This document shows positions 32,454 to 41,351 of a DNA stretch of 59,366 nucleotides, piece after piece. Origin of the DNA: an uncultured Clostridia bacterium (GTDB taxonomy: Bacteria; Bacillota; Clostridia; Saccharofermentanales; DTU023); NCBI GenBank assembly GCA_946220865.1, contig CAMJYM010000011.1:1-59366 (forward strand), in the 5' to 3' direction. A program made the position numbers and the translations under genes. The stretch's first letter is position 1. Each line of letters starts with the position of its first letter. The notes beneath the pieces were generated by a model, which saw only the letters and a program-made list of their open reading frames with translations, searched no databases and was not told the origin of the DNA.

Positions 32454-34532
32454 TTAATGTTCTGATTTTCCCGTAAGTTCTTCCATTTTGCTCTTCGGTA
32501 CGGGTTCAAAATGGTCGGTCTGCATCACGAAGGTGCCGCGGCCCTGCGTGCGCGAACGCAGCACGGTCGCATAACCAAACATTTCCGAGAGCGGAACATA
32601 GGCGTGTATACTTCTGGCGTTACTGCGAACTTCACTGCCGAGAATCTGTCCCCGGCGGGAGCTGAGATCGCCCATGACGTCGCCCAGATATTCATCCGGC
32701 ACGACGACATCGACTTTCATGACCGGCTCCATGAGGATCGGTCCGGCTTTGCGCATGGCTTCTTTAAAGCCCATCGAACCGGCGATTTTGAAGGCCATTT
32801 CAGAAGAGTCGACTTCATGGTATGAACCGTCCACCACGCTGACGCGCACATCAACGACGGGGTAGCCGGCGATGACGCCGCTCTTCATGGCTTCCTGAAC
32901 GCCCTGATCGATCGGGGCGATAAATTCTTTGGGAATCACGCCGCCGACAATCTTGTTGACGAACTCGTAGCCTGCTCCGGCTTCAAGAGGTTCGATCTCC
33001 AGCACGCAATCGCCGTACTGACCATGACCGCCCGACTGACGGACAAATTTGCCCTGAGCCGTCGCTGCTTTGGTGATCGTTTCTTTATAAGCTACACGGG
33101 GTTTGCCGACGTTGGCCTCAACGTGGAATTCACGGAAAAGCCGATCGACAATGATCTCCAGATGGAGTTCGCCCATGCCGGAAATCAGCGTCTGGCCGGT
33201 TTCGGCATCGGTCCTCGTGCGGAAAGTCGGGTCTTCCTCGGCCAGCTTAGCCAGGGCGACTGCCATTTTTTCCTGAGAGGCTTTCGATTTGGGTTCGATG
33301 GCGACGGAGATCACAGGATCCGGAAATTCCATAGATTCCAGGACCACAGGATGCTCGTCGTCGCAAAGGCTATCCCCCGTGCTCGTGAACTTAAGGCCCA
33401 CGGCAGCTGCGATGTCGCCGGAATACACCCTCTCTACTTCTGAGCGGTGATTGGCGTGCATGAGCAGGAGACGCCCAATGCGCTCGCGCTTGTCTTTACT
33501 GGCGTTCAGCACGTAACTGCCGGAATCCAGCGTACCTGAGTAAACTCTGAAAAAGCAGAGTTTACCGACAAAGGGGTCGGTCACAATCTTAAAGGCAAGA
33601 GCCGCAAAGGGTTCTTCGTCAGAAGCGTGACGCACGACTTCTTCGCCTGTTGCCGGGAGCGTCCCCTTGATCGGGGGAATATCAAGCGGCGAAGGCATGT
33701 AGTCGACCACCGCGTCCAAAAGGAGCTGAACTCCTTTATTGCGGTAAGATGAACCGCAGGTCACGGGGACAATCACGTTATTGACGCAGGCTTTGCGCAA
33801 GGCGACTTTCAGCTCCTCAATGGAAACTTCTTCATCCATGAGGAATTTTTCCGCCAGGACATCATCGCTTTCACAGATGGACTCGACCATGAGGTCGTGC
33901 CACTGCTGTGCTTCTTCCCTCATCTCTTCAGGGATCTCTGCCTCGTGAACGGTTTTGCCGAGGTCTTCATCGTCATAGAGTTCGGCCTTCATTTTCATGA
34001 GGTCGATAATCCCGACAAAGTCATCCTCAGCACCAATCGGCAGCTGAATGGGAACAGCATTGCAGCCCAGGCGTTCCTTCATCATCTTCACGACGTTAAG
34101 GAAGTCTGCGCCGATAACATCCATTTTATTGACGTAGGCCATGCGGGGAACTTTGTAGTTATCCGCCTGACGCCAAACTGTTTCTGTCTGGGGTTCTACG
34201 CCGCTCTTCGCATCAAGGACAGTCACAGCACCATCGAGGACACGCAGGGAACGTTCGACTTCAACAGTGAAGTCAACATGGCCCGGGGTATCGATGATGT
34301 TGATTCGGCAATGACGCCACTGAGCGGTTGTTGCGGCGGACTGGATCGTGATGCCACGCTCCTGTTCCTGCTCCATGAAGTCCATGGTTGCAGCGCCTTC
34401 ATGGGTTTCACCAAGACGATGGATCTTCCCCGTGTAGTACAAAATTCGCTCTGTCGTCGTCGTTTTGCCGGCGTCGATATGCGCCATAATGCCGATATTG
34501 CGGGTATTCTCAAGTGAGAATTCTCTGGGCAT
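32454..34532 (-). CDS. fusA: Elongation factor G
   Basis: Canonical translocase, 692 residues. It has AHIDAGKTT in the P loop, DTPGH in G3 with the catalytic His, NKMD in G4, GGHGQYGD in domain IV and the C-terminal domain V with FGYATVLRSRTQGRGTF. It drives tRNA-mRNA translocation and, with RRF, ribosome recycling. GAAAGGAG precedes the ATG. Its place between rpsG and tuf is the normal str-operon position, so this copy, not the one at 21224-23305, is the housekeeping factor. Confidence 0.98.
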   Translation of the reverse strand: MPREFSLENTRNIGIMAHIDAGKTTTTERILYYTGKIHRLGETHEGAATMDFMEQEQERGITIQSAATTAQWRHCRINIIDTPGHVDFTVEVERSLRVLDGAVTVLDAKSGVEPQTETVWRQADNYKVPRMAYVNKMDVIGADFLNVVKMMKERLGCNAVPIQLPIGAEDDFVGIIDLMKMKAELYDDEDLGKTVHEAEIPEEMREEAQQWHDLMVESICESDDVLAEKFLMDEEVSIEELKVALRKACVNNVIVPVTCGSSYRNKGVQLLLDAVVDYMPSPLDIPPIKGTLPATGEEVVRHASDEEPFAALAFKIVTDPFVGKLCFFRVYSGTLDSGSYVLNASKDKRERIGRLLLMHANHRSEVERVYSGDIAAAVGLKFTSTGDSLCDDEHPVVLESMEFPDPVISVAIEPKSKASQEKMAVALAKLAEEDPTFRTRTDAETGQTLISGMGELHLEIIVDRLFREFHVEANVGKPRVAYKETITKAATAQGKFVRQSGGHGQYGDCVLEIEPLEAGAGYEFVNKIVGGVIPKEFIAPIDQGVQEAMKSGVIAGYPVVDVRVSVVDGSYHEVDSSEMAFKIAGSMGFKEAMRKAGPILMEPVMKVDVVVPDEYLGDVMGDLSSRRGQILGSEVRSNARSIHAYVPLSEMFGYATVLRSRTQGRGTFVMQTDHFEPVPKSKMEELTGKSEH

Positions 34533-34568
34533 GCGGCTAAACTCCTTTCCCCTTCATGCAAGCGTTGA

Positions 34569-35039
34569 CTACCAGCGGTAGTGAGCAAAGGCGCGGTTGG
34601 CCTCAGCCATACGATGCATTTCTTCTTTTTTCTTATAAGCTGAACCGCTGCCGTTCACGGCATCCATCAGCTCGGCTGCAAGACGTTCTTTCATGGTTCT
34701 TTCACCACGACTTCTGGCTCCGTTGACAATCCAGCGAAGGGCCAGGGTCTGACGGCGTTCGGGACGGACTTCAATAGGAACCTGATAGTTCGATCCGCCG
34801 ACACGTCTGGCCTTGACTTCCAGCACAGGCATGACATTCTCGAGCGCTTTATTGAAAACTTCAATCCCTTCTTCGCTGGTCTTCTCTTTGACCAGGTCGA
34901 AAGCCCCGTAAACAATACGTTGGGCGAGGCCCTTCTTTCCATCCAGCATGACGACGTTAATCAGTTTGGCAACTTTTACATCGTTATAGACAGGATCGGG
35001 AAGGATTTCTCTCTTGGGAACATGACCTTTTCTAGGCAT
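34569..35039 (-). CDS. rpsG: 30S ribosomal protein S7
   Basis: 156 residues; primary 16S rRNA-binding protein that starts assembly of the 30S head. N-terminus MPRKGHVPKREILPDP, the rRNA-binding segment RRVGGSNYQVPIEVRP, and the C-terminal helix with YKKKEEMHRMAEANRAFAHYRW are typical. The SD AAGGAGGG is very strong. It lies 158 bp behind rpsL and 36 bp before fusA. Confidence 0.97.
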   Translation of the reverse strand: MPRKGHVPKREILPDPVYNDVKVAKLINVVMLDGKKGLAQRIVYGAFDLVKEKTSEEGIEVFNKALENVMPVLEVKARRVGGSNYQVPIEVRPERRQTLALRWIVNGARSRGERTMKERLAAELMDAVNGSGSAYKKKEEMHRMAEANRAFAHYRW

Positions 35040-35197
35040 CTTTCTTCCCTCCTTTCATGATTATGCGGTTTCATCCGAAATCATAGGTACTCACGTTTGT
35101 GTTTGTGTCCAGCTTCATGTCCCCCACTTATATTTTTTGGGGAGATCAGAATGGGCGTTACCGCCACTCGGACACTCAGTCCATGCGCGGGCGTTGA

Positions 35198-35623
35198 TTA
35201 CTTCGCCTTTGCTGCTTTGGGCCGCTTGGCGCCGTACTTGGACCGACCTTGTTTGCGATCCGCCACTCCTGCTGCGTCGAGCGTTCCACGGATGATGTGG
35301 TAACGGACGCCCGGGAGATCCTTTACACGGCCGCCGCGAATGAGGACCACGCTGTGTTCCTGAAGGTTGTGACCGATACCCGGAATGTAAGCCGTAACTT
35401 CCTGTGTGTTGGTGAGGCGTACTCTGGCGACTTTGCGGAGAGCCGAGTTCGGCTTCTTCGGGGTTGTCGTTTTGACCACTGTGCACACGCCGCGCTTCTG
35501 CGGTGAGTCGTAGTGAGAGCTGCGCTTCTTCAGAGAGTTCAGGCCAGTCTGGAGGGCAGGGGCTTTGGATTTGTACCCCTTGGTCTGACGACCTTGCTTA
35601 ACCAGTTGACTGAATGTAGGCAT
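35198..35623 (-). CDS. rpsL: 30S ribosomal protein S12
   Basis: 141 residues; lies at the decoding centre. Conserved TTPKKPNSALRK and the loop RGGRVKDLPGVRYHIIRG, the streptomycin-interacting regions, are intact. The N-terminal part PTFSQLVKQGRQ and the basic tail fit the family. AAAGGAGA precedes the ATG. It is the first gene of the str operon and follows a leader of about 200 nt. Confidence 0.97.
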   Translation of the reverse strand: MPTFSQLVKQGRQTKGYKSKAPALQTGLNSLKKRSSHYDSPQKRGVCTVVKTTTPKKPNSALRKVARVRLTNTQEVTAYIPGIGHNLQEHSVVLIRGGRVKDLPGVRYHIIRGTLDAAGVADRKQGRSKYGAKRPKAAKAK

Positions 35624-35827
35624 CTGATGTCTCCTTTCTTTTCGTATTTTTGTCTCAGCCTCTGTGGGCTTCGGCAGAGTTCTTCAGCTTCCGACTCAGG
35701 GGATCCGAGGAGCTTTCGCCCGGGGTACTATTGTTCCCCGGCGGGGCTGCTCGCAGACCTTGATCTGCGTATCCTTCGGTCAGAAGAAAAATGCTCTGCA
35801 AAAAGCCCCCGTCTATGGGGGCAAAGA
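35624..35827 (-). promoter_or_regulatory. Structured leader of the str operon
   Basis: About 200 nt between the expected RNA start and rpsL. On the minus strand it holds the terminator-like stem at its 5' end, CGCAGA/TCTGCG (35752-35769), CCCCGCCGGGG and a CCCGGG/CTCCTCGG region. It is a candidate regulatory leader, perhaps for autoregulation by S7 or S12. I recognise no named motif. Confidence 0.4.
35800..35822 (-). terminator. Terminator-like hairpin at the very 5' end of the str leader
   Basis: Minus-strand GCCCCC, six-base loop, GGGGGC, then TTTTT. It begins about 5 nt after the RNA start expected from the promoter at 35834-35863, so it is too early for an ordinary attenuator. Confidence 0.6.
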
Positions 35828-35833
35828 CAGCTT

Positions 35834-35863
35834 ATTTTAACAAAGCTTCTAAGCCCTTGTAAA
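35834..35863 (-). promoter_or_regulatory. Promoter of the str operon
   Basis: Minus-strand TTTACA (35858-35863), 18 bp, TAAAAT (35834-35839). Confidence 0.65.
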
Positions 35864-35877
35864 GAGCGGCTTTGCTG

Positions 35878-35907
35878 AAAAATAAGGCCCTGAGCTGCTG
35901 CGGCCTT
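35878..35907 (-). terminator. Terminator of the glutaredoxin-like gene
   Basis: Minus-strand AAGGCC and GGCCTT with a 12-nt loop, followed by ATTTTTC. Confidence 0.65.
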
Positions 35908-35953
35908 GGGAATTCGCACGAACATTGGCCAGTACGGCCAGTGCGGCAGGGAA

Positions 35954-36217
35954 CTAATCGGCCAGGGCCAGGTCGAAGACCTTCTTCACGTCGTCGAGTT
36001 CGGCATGGCCTTCGTGAACCTTCTGGCCATCGACGAAATAGGTCGGAACATAGTAATAATCGTATTGATCCGCGATTTCCGGCTGCTTCTTTTCGTCGAT
36101 CATCTCGATCTTCAGCGCTGCATAGCGGGGGTCCTCCTCCTGCAGTTTGGTCATCAGGCGACGTGCCAGCTTGCAGTGGGGGCAGGCTTCGAACATAAAC
36201 ATTTTAATGTCTTTCAT
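35954..36217 (-). CDS. Glutaredoxin/thioredoxin-like protein
   Basis: An 87-residue single thioredoxin fold. The active site is CPHC after FEACPHCKLARRL; the cis-proline stands in YVPTYFVDG. Its size suits a glutaredoxin-like thiol-disulfide oxidoreductase of the cytosol. GGAG is well placed before the ATG. It lies 30 bp behind an ABC exporter gene and is probably co-transcribed with it. Partner and electron donor are unknown. Confidence 0.85.
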   Translation of the reverse strand: MKDIKMFMFEACPHCKLARRLMTKLQEEDPRYAALKIEMIDEKKQPEIADQYDYYYVPTYFVDGQKVHEGHAELDDVKKVFDLALAD

Positions 36218-36247
36218 GATTCTCTCCTTTACTTTCGGTCAGCACAT

Positions 36248-37978
36248 TTACTTTCGGTCAGCAAATTGCAGTTCATAGAGTTCCTTATAGAGACCGCCCT
36301 TGCTGAGCAGCTCTTCGTGACTGCCCTGGTCGACAATACCCTCCGCCGTGAGGACGAGGATGCTGTCAGCGCCACGGATGGTGGACAGACGATGGGCGAT
36401 CACCAGGGTCGTGCGGTTTTTCGCCAGCTCATTCAGCGCTTCCTGCACCTGGACTTCGCTCTGATTATCCAGCGCTGAAGTGGCTTCGTCGAGGATCAGG
36501 ATCGGGGGATTCTTCAGGAAAACACGCGCGATGGAAAGGCGCTGCTTCTGCCCTCCGGAGAAGCGCACGCCGTGCTCTCCGCAGAGCGTATCGTAGCCAT
36601 TGGGCAGGCTCATGATAAAGTCGTGAATATGCGCTTTTTTGGCGGCCTCAATCACCGCTTCCAGAGGCGCCCCGGGCTGGCCGTAGGCGATGTTTTCGCG
36701 AATACTGGTGTTGAAAATATAGACATCCTGCTGCACAACGCCAATGTTATTTCTGAGGGAAGTCAGGCTGTAGTCGCGGACATCGCGGCCGTCTACACTG
36801 ACCTGGCCTGAGACCGCCTCATAAAAGCGCGGGATGAGGGAAACAAAAGTCGTTTTCCCCGCTCCGGATGGACCTACGAGGGCGACCGTCCGACCTGCCG
36901 GAATTTCGACCGAGATATCTTTCAGCACGGGTTCGTCTTTTTCATAATAAAAGCTGACTTTGTCGAAGCGGATGTTTCCCTTGAGCTTTCCGGCGTCGAC
37001 AGCATTCGGCCGGTCTTTGATCTCCGCTTCGGTGTCCAGCACTTCAATCATGCGGATAAAACCGGTGTAGCCCTTCTGAAATTGCTCGGTAAACTGAATC
37101 AGCAGTTTGATCGGATCGAGAAACATATTGATGTAGAGAATATAGATGACAATATCTTCGGCTGCCATGTGGCCGCGCGCCACGGAAAAGCCACCCGCAA
37201 GCACCACGGAAACATACATCAGCCCCTGCAGAAAGCCGTTGACGGTATGGTACTTGCCCATAACCATGTAGTTAACGCGTTTAGATTCAAGAAAGCGCTC
37301 GTTATTCGTATCAAATTTTTGCAGTTCGACGTGTTCGTTGTTAAAAGAAGCGACCGTGCGGATGCCGGAGAGGCTGTCCTGAGCCACCGCATTGATGCTC
37401 GCGATATTGCGGCGATTATTCATAAAGGTCTTGCGCATTTCGCGGTTCATGCGTATGGAGAAGACCAGCATGAACAGGGTCATGGCCAGAAGGATCAGCG
37501 TCACCGGGACGTTGATGGTCAGAAGAAAGATAAAGGCTCCGCCAATTTTCACGAGAGAAATGACGACATTTTCGGGCCCATGGTGGGCCAGCTCGGTAAT
37601 GTCGAAGAGGTCGGAAAGAATGCGGGAAGCCATGGCGCCGGTACTGTTTTTGTCGAAGTAAGAGAAGGAAAGCTTTTCCATGTGCGAGAAGAGATCACGC
37701 CGCATATCATATTCGATATGCGCTCCCATGATGTGACCATAGGAGGTCACATAGTACTGGCAGGCCGCCTGTATCACGTAAAGAGCGAACATGGCCCCGC
37801 TGCAGAGCAGGACGCTCTCGATCATTTGCGAGGCAGGCAGGTGAAAAACACTGCGCGTCAGATATCGGATAATAATGGGAAAGGCCACACCGGTCAGGGC
37901 AAGGATGACCGCACAAATCATATCAGTCCAGAAGACCCGACGGTAGGGTTTATAATAGGCCATGAATCGGCGAAACAA
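36248..37978 (-). CDS. ABC exporter half-transporter, MdlB/MsbA type
   Basis: 576 residues. An N-terminal six-helix exporter domain (residues ~15-300) is followed by an ATPase with Walker A GPSGAGKTT, the signature FSGGQKQR, Walker B ILILDEATSALD and the H-loop in VIAHRLSTIRGAD. Such half-transporters work as dimers; substrates range from lipids to drugs and peptides. The start is a TTG, 6-7 bp after GGAGG. The next ATG, five codons later, is too far from this SD. It is divergent from the NusG-II gene across a 95-bp gap. Confidence 0.88.
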   Translation of the reverse strand: MFRRFMAYYKPYRRVFWTDMICAVILALTGVAFPIIIRYLTRSVFHLPASQMIESVLLCSGAMFALYVIQAACQYYVTSYGHIMGAHIEYDMRRDLFSHMEKLSFSYFDKNSTGAMASRILSDLFDITELAHHGPENVVISLVKIGGAFIFLLTINVPVTLILLAMTLFMLVFSIRMNREMRKTFMNNRRNIASINAVAQDSLSGIRTVASFNNEHVELQKFDTNNERFLESKRVNYMVMGKYHTVNGFLQGLMYVSVVLAGGFSVARGHMAAEDIVIYILYINMFLDPIKLLIQFTEQFQKGYTGFIRMIEVLDTEAEIKDRPNAVDAGKLKGNIRFDKVSFYYEKDEPVLKDISVEIPAGRTVALVGPSGAGKTTFVSLIPRFYEAVSGQVSVDGRDVRDYSLTSLRNNIGVVQQDVYIFNTSIRENIAYGQPGAPLEAVIEAAKKAHIHDFIMSLPNGYDTLCGEHGVRFSGGQKQRLSIARVFLKNPPILILDEATSALDNQSEVQVQEALNELAKNRTTLVIAHRLSTIRGADSILVLTAEGIVDQGSHEELLSKGGLYKELYELQFADRK

Positions 37979-38073
37979 GAAAAACCTCCAATAGTTGCCA
38001 AAGCGTGGGGCCTCGGCGTTATGATGAACTTATCGAACTAATAATGTATTTATTCTAGCAGAAAGGGCCTTTT

Positions 38074-38607
38074 GTGACGAAAACACAGGTTACAGGAAGC
38101 AAAAGCACAAAAACCGAGCGCCCTTTGCTGAGGCGGCGTGATCTTTTCTTTTTTGTCGCTGTGATTCTGCTGGCCATTTTGCTCAGCCTCGGCCCGCGCC
38201 TGTGGCTGAGCCAGAGCGGAAAGATGCTGGCGCGGCTCAGCTTTGACAATCGTCTGCTTTGCGAATTCGACCCGGCGCAGCTTGCCCCGCGAACGTATTC
38301 GCTGAAGGAGCTTTGGGAGCTCAGTTCAACGGGCCTTTCCGGCGTTGATGAGCGTCCTGCCCTCTGGCCCGAGCTGCCGCCGATGTTCATCGCCATCGAA
38401 GCCGACGGCGGCGTCCGCATCGCCGCTTCGGATTGTCCGGATCAGTACTGTGTGCGGCGCGGTGTGTGCCGGAAGGCCGGCGATTTTGCAGCCTGTGTGC
38501 CCAATAAAGTCATCCTGACGCTGCTCCCGGCCGGAGATCACGAATCAGAAGATGCGGATTCAGGGATCGATATGGTCGTGGGTGATCCCGCGCCGCCGGA
38601 AGATTGA
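38074..38607 (+). CDS. NusG domain II-containing membrane protein
   Basis: 177 residues. After a basic start comes one membrane helix (FFFVAVILLAILLSLGPRLWL), then an extracytoplasmic NusG_II-like beta domain. Four conserved cysteines lie in SDCPDQYC, GVCRKAG and AACVPNK. The start is GTG with AAAGGG upstream. The next gene, a Gx transporter family member, follows by 20 bp. The pair is widespread in Bacillota, often near quinone or flavin-transfer genes. Its function is not established; a role in isoprenoid or redox cofactor handling is inferred from context in other genomes. Confidence 0.8.
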   Translation: MTKTQVTGSKSTKTERPLLRRRDLFFFVAVILLAILLSLGPRLWLSQSGKMLARLSFDNRLLCEFDPAQLAPRTYSLKELWELSSTGLSGVDERPALWPELPPMFIAIEADGGVRIAASDCPDQYCVRRGVCRKAGDFAACVPNKVILTLLPAGDHESEDADSGIDMVVGDPAPPED

Positions 38608-38627
38608 GTTAGAACAGGCAGGCAAGA

Positions 38628-39188
38628 GTGAAAGAACAAAACATCAATCCCCGCAAAGCCCTTGGAGAACAGCGCAGTAAGCTGCGGCAGCTCACCCTGC
38701 TGGCCATGCTTGCTGCCCTGGCGCTGGTTTTCGGCTACGTGGAATCCCTGTTGCCGCCGCTTTCTCCTTTTCCCATCAAGTATGGGCTGAGCAACATTCC
38801 CGTGGTCTTTACGCTGCTCTCCCTGGGCGGCGGGAGCGCCGTGGTTCTGAGTCTCTTCAAGTCGCTCTTTGCACTTTTGACCAGAGGGCCGCTGGCGGCC
38901 TCGCTCAGCCTGGCGGGCGGACTTTGTTCGCTGCTGGCCATGAGTCTCCTGAAGCACACGCCGCAAAAGACCTCATTGCTTATGCTGAGCGCCGCAGGCG
39001 CTCTCAGCCACAACCTGGCGCAATTTGGTCTCCTCCTTCTGCTTTTTTCACAGAGCGGCCTCATGGCCTTTATGAGCCTTCTGCCGCCTTTGCTCATCCT
39101 GGGTTTGGCCTGCGGCCTGCTGACTGGACTGGCGCTCCGGGTGCTGCGACCGTATCTGGAGAAAATGGCGACAAAAATCGACTCCTGA
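38628..39188 (+). CDS. Gx transporter family protein (heptaprenyl diphosphate synthase component I-like)
   Basis: 186 residues with about five hydrophobic helices (LLAMLAALALVFGYVESLLP; YGLSNIPVVFTLLSLGGG). The N-terminal block SPFPIKYGLSNI is typical of the Gx/HepS_I family. Members were named for similarity to component I of heptaprenyl diphosphate synthase but look like small substrate-capturing membrane components. It starts with GTG behind AGGCAGG and is co-transcribed with the NusG-II gene. A strong terminator follows. Confidence 0.82.
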   Translation: MKEQNINPRKALGEQRSKLRQLTLLAMLAALALVFGYVESLLPPLSPFPIKYGLSNIPVVFTLLSLGGGSAVVLSLFKSLFALLTRGPLAASLSLAGGLCSLLAMSLLKHTPQKTSLLMLSAAGALSHNLAQFGLLLLLFSQSGLMAFMSLLPPLLILGLACGLLTGLALRVLRPYLEKMATKIDS

Positions 39189-39242
39189 TAAGCCACCCTC
39201 AACTCGGCTTGTGCTTCCGTCGCAGGAAAACAAGTACAAAGT

Positions 39243-39279
39243 AAAAGCGCCGCAGAGTAAAAATCCGCGGCGCTTTTTA
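39243..39279. terminator. Bidirectional terminator
   Basis: AAAAGCGCCGC (39243-39253) with GCGGCGCTTTT (39267-39277). T runs occur on both strands. It serves the Gx gene (plus) and the malic enzyme operon (minus). Confidence 0.88.
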
Positions 39280-39337
39280 GGTTTCATGGGTACGGGGCAA
39301 GGACATCCACTATGCTGTTGGGCCTGCTCCATCGCAT

Positions 39338-40525
39338 TTAAATTCGTGCAACGCCGGTTTTCCGCGCTGCGTCAGCGACCTCTCTGGCCACCGCAGAGGC
39401 GACACCAGGATCGAAAGCTGCAGGCATGATTTTTTCTTCGCTGAGTTCATTTTGCGGCACAAGATCGGCAATGGCGCGGGCCGCAGCAAGGTTCATTTCG
39501 TCGTTGATCTCCCGCGCGCGGCAATCAAAGGCCCCGCGGAAAATGCCCGGGAAGGCAAGAACGTTATTGATCTGATTAGGATAATCGGAACGTCCGGTTG
39601 CAATGATGCGGGCGCCGGCAGCTTTAGCTTCGTCCGGCTCGATTTCCGGCGTGGGGTTGGCGCAGGCAAAGATGATTGGATCTTTGCGCATTTGACGCAC
39701 CATTTCCCCGGTCAGGACATGGGCTACAGAAACCCCGATGAAGATATCGGCATCTTTCACCGCTTCGGCAAGACCGCCGCGCAGGCCACGCGGGTTGGTG
39801 ATCGCAGCCATCTTTTCTTTCAGCGGATTCATGCCCTCCGGGCGTCCCTGGTATATCAGACCGCGACTGTCGCAGAGAGAAATGTCTTTTGCACCGGCGG
39901 CGATCAGCAGTTGAGCAATCGCCAGAGAAGCTGCGCCAGCGCCATTCATGACAATGCGCATCTCTTCCAGCCTGCGCCCAAGCAATCTCATGGCGTTAAT
40001 CAGGGCAGCATAGGTCACCACCGCTGTGCCGTGCTGATCGTCGTGGAAAATGGGGATGTCACAGCTTTTTTTCAGGCGTTCTTCGATTTCAAAGCAGCGA
40101 GGCGCGGCAATATCTTCCAGATTGACGCCGCCAAAACTGCCGGAAATAAGTTCGATCGTGCGACAGATCTCGTCCACATCGTTGGATTTGATACAGAGGG
40201 GAAAGGCGTCTACGCCGCCGAAAGCCTTAAATAGGGCACACTTCCCTTCCATCACCGGCATCGCGGCGAGAGGGCCGATATTGCCAAGGCCCAGAACGGC
40301 GGAGCCGTCAGTCACGACGAGGCAGAGGTTCCAGCGACGGGTATAGGTGTAAGAAAGATCAGGGTCTTTTTGAATGCGCAGACAGGGCTCGGCTACGCCG
40401 GGCGTGTAAGCGAGCGAGAGTTCATCACGACTGCCCACAGGGGCGCGGGCGCTGATTTCAATCTTGCCGCGCCAGGCTTCGTGTTTTTCGAGCGAACGTT
40501 CCGCATAAGATTTGTGGCTTGCCAT
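39338..40525 (-). CDS. NAD-dependent malic enzyme (decarboxylating)
   Basis: The 395-residue short-type malic enzyme converts malate and NAD(P)+ to pyruvate, CO2 and NAD(P)H. Visible are the N-terminal segment SLAYTPGVAEPC, the catalytic Lys region VMEGKCALFK, the metal ligands in FHDDQHGTAVV, and a Rossmann motif VMNGAGAASLAIAQLL. The C-terminal ACANPTPEIEPDEA and GRSDYPNQINNVLAFPG are family hallmarks. AAAGGA precedes the ATG. It is the last gene of a minus-strand run S9 peptidase - Mrp - FNT - malic enzyme with short gaps, probably one operon. Confidence 0.93.
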   Translation of the reverse strand: MASHKSYAERSLEKHEAWRGKIEISARAPVGSRDELSLAYTPGVAEPCLRIQKDPDLSYTYTRRWNLCLVVTDGSAVLGLGNIGPLAAMPVMEGKCALFKAFGGVDAFPLCIKSNDVDEICRTIELISGSFGGVNLEDIAAPRCFEIEERLKKSCDIPIFHDDQHGTAVVTYAALINAMRLLGRRLEEMRIVMNGAGAASLAIAQLLIAAGAKDISLCDSRGLIYQGRPEGMNPLKEKMAAITNPRGLRGGLAEAVKDADIFIGVSVAHVLTGEMVRQMRKDPIIFACANPTPEIEPDEAKAAGARIIATGRSDYPNQINNVLAFPGIFRGAFDCRAREINDEMNLAAARAIADLVPQNELSEEKIMPAAFDPGVASAVAREVADAARKTGVARI

Positions 40526-40557
40526 TGGTGATCCTTTCTTTATTTCAGGCCTTTATT

Positions 40558-41331
40558 TCAGGCCACATTTTCCGGGGCCTGGGACTTTTCCAGACTGTAG
40601 GGCAGCGCGAGCAGGAAGAAAGCTCCGCAGAAATTGCCGAGCGTGGCGATAAGCACCTGCTGCAGGGCGATTTCCGGGGTCACTGCCTGTTCGATGAGGC
40701 CGAGTGAGAAAAAGGTCATATTGGCAATGCTGTGCTCAAATCCCGCCGCGACAAAGACAAAAATACACCAGAAAATCATGATGAGCTTGCCGCTCTCCGA
40801 ACTCATTTTCTGCGCGCACCAGACGGCCAGACAGACCAGAAGATTACAGAGCACCGCCCGGAAAAAGAGGGGTCCGAACGCCAGCGCCGCTTTTGCCTCA
40901 GCGGTTTTCTGAATGGCTGTTGCGATCGGTTCGGCATTTAAGCCAGATGCGGCATAGAGCTGGGCAATAAGCAGAGAACCAAGGAAGTTCCCCAGCCAGT
41001 TGATCAGCCAGAAGGCAGCGGCCTCCTTCCAGGAAATCTTTTTGCGCAGCGCACCCAGGCTGATGATCAGGTTATTGCCGGTAAACAGCTCCGCTCCGGC
41101 CATGACAACGAGCGAGAGGGCCGCCGCAAAGGCCGCGGCTCCCAGAAATTTCCCCGCCGGGCTTAAAGACGCAGGGATAAAGGCGTTGGCCACGAGCAGA
41201 ATAATCACGCCGAGGCCGATATAAATGCCTGCAAGCACGCTGTATACGAAAAAGACCGGACCCTGCTGCTTGAAAAAATGCATTTTTTTGCCTGCCAGGA
41301 TGGCAATTTTATCAACTGTTTCTGAGTACAT
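40558..41331 (-). CDS. Formate/nitrite transporter family channel
   Basis: 257 residues with six membrane helices. FNT signatures are present: GAELFTGNNLIIS and the central segment AGFEHSIANMTFFSLGL with the conserved His of the pore. These proteins form pentameric aquaporin-like channels for formate, nitrite or lactate-type monoacids. GGAGG precedes the ATG. Next to a malic enzyme in a probable fermenter, formate export is the likeliest use. The last 13 bp of the gene region are duplicated (TTTATTTCAGGCC) in the gap to the malic enzyme gene. Confidence 0.9.
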   Translation of the reverse strand: MYSETVDKIAILAGKKMHFFKQQGPVFFVYSVLAGIYIGLGVIILLVANAFIPASLSPAGKFLGAAAFAAALSLVVMAGAELFTGNNLIISLGALRKKISWKEAAAFWLINWLGNFLGSLLIAQLYAASGLNAEPIATAIQKTAEAKAALAFGPLFFRAVLCNLLVCLAVWCAQKMSSESGKLIMIFWCIFVFVAAGFEHSIANMTFFSLGLIEQAVTPEIALQQVLIATLGNFCGAFFLLALPYSLEKSQAPENVA

Positions 41332-41351
41332 ATGTCTTCCTCCGTAAAAGT

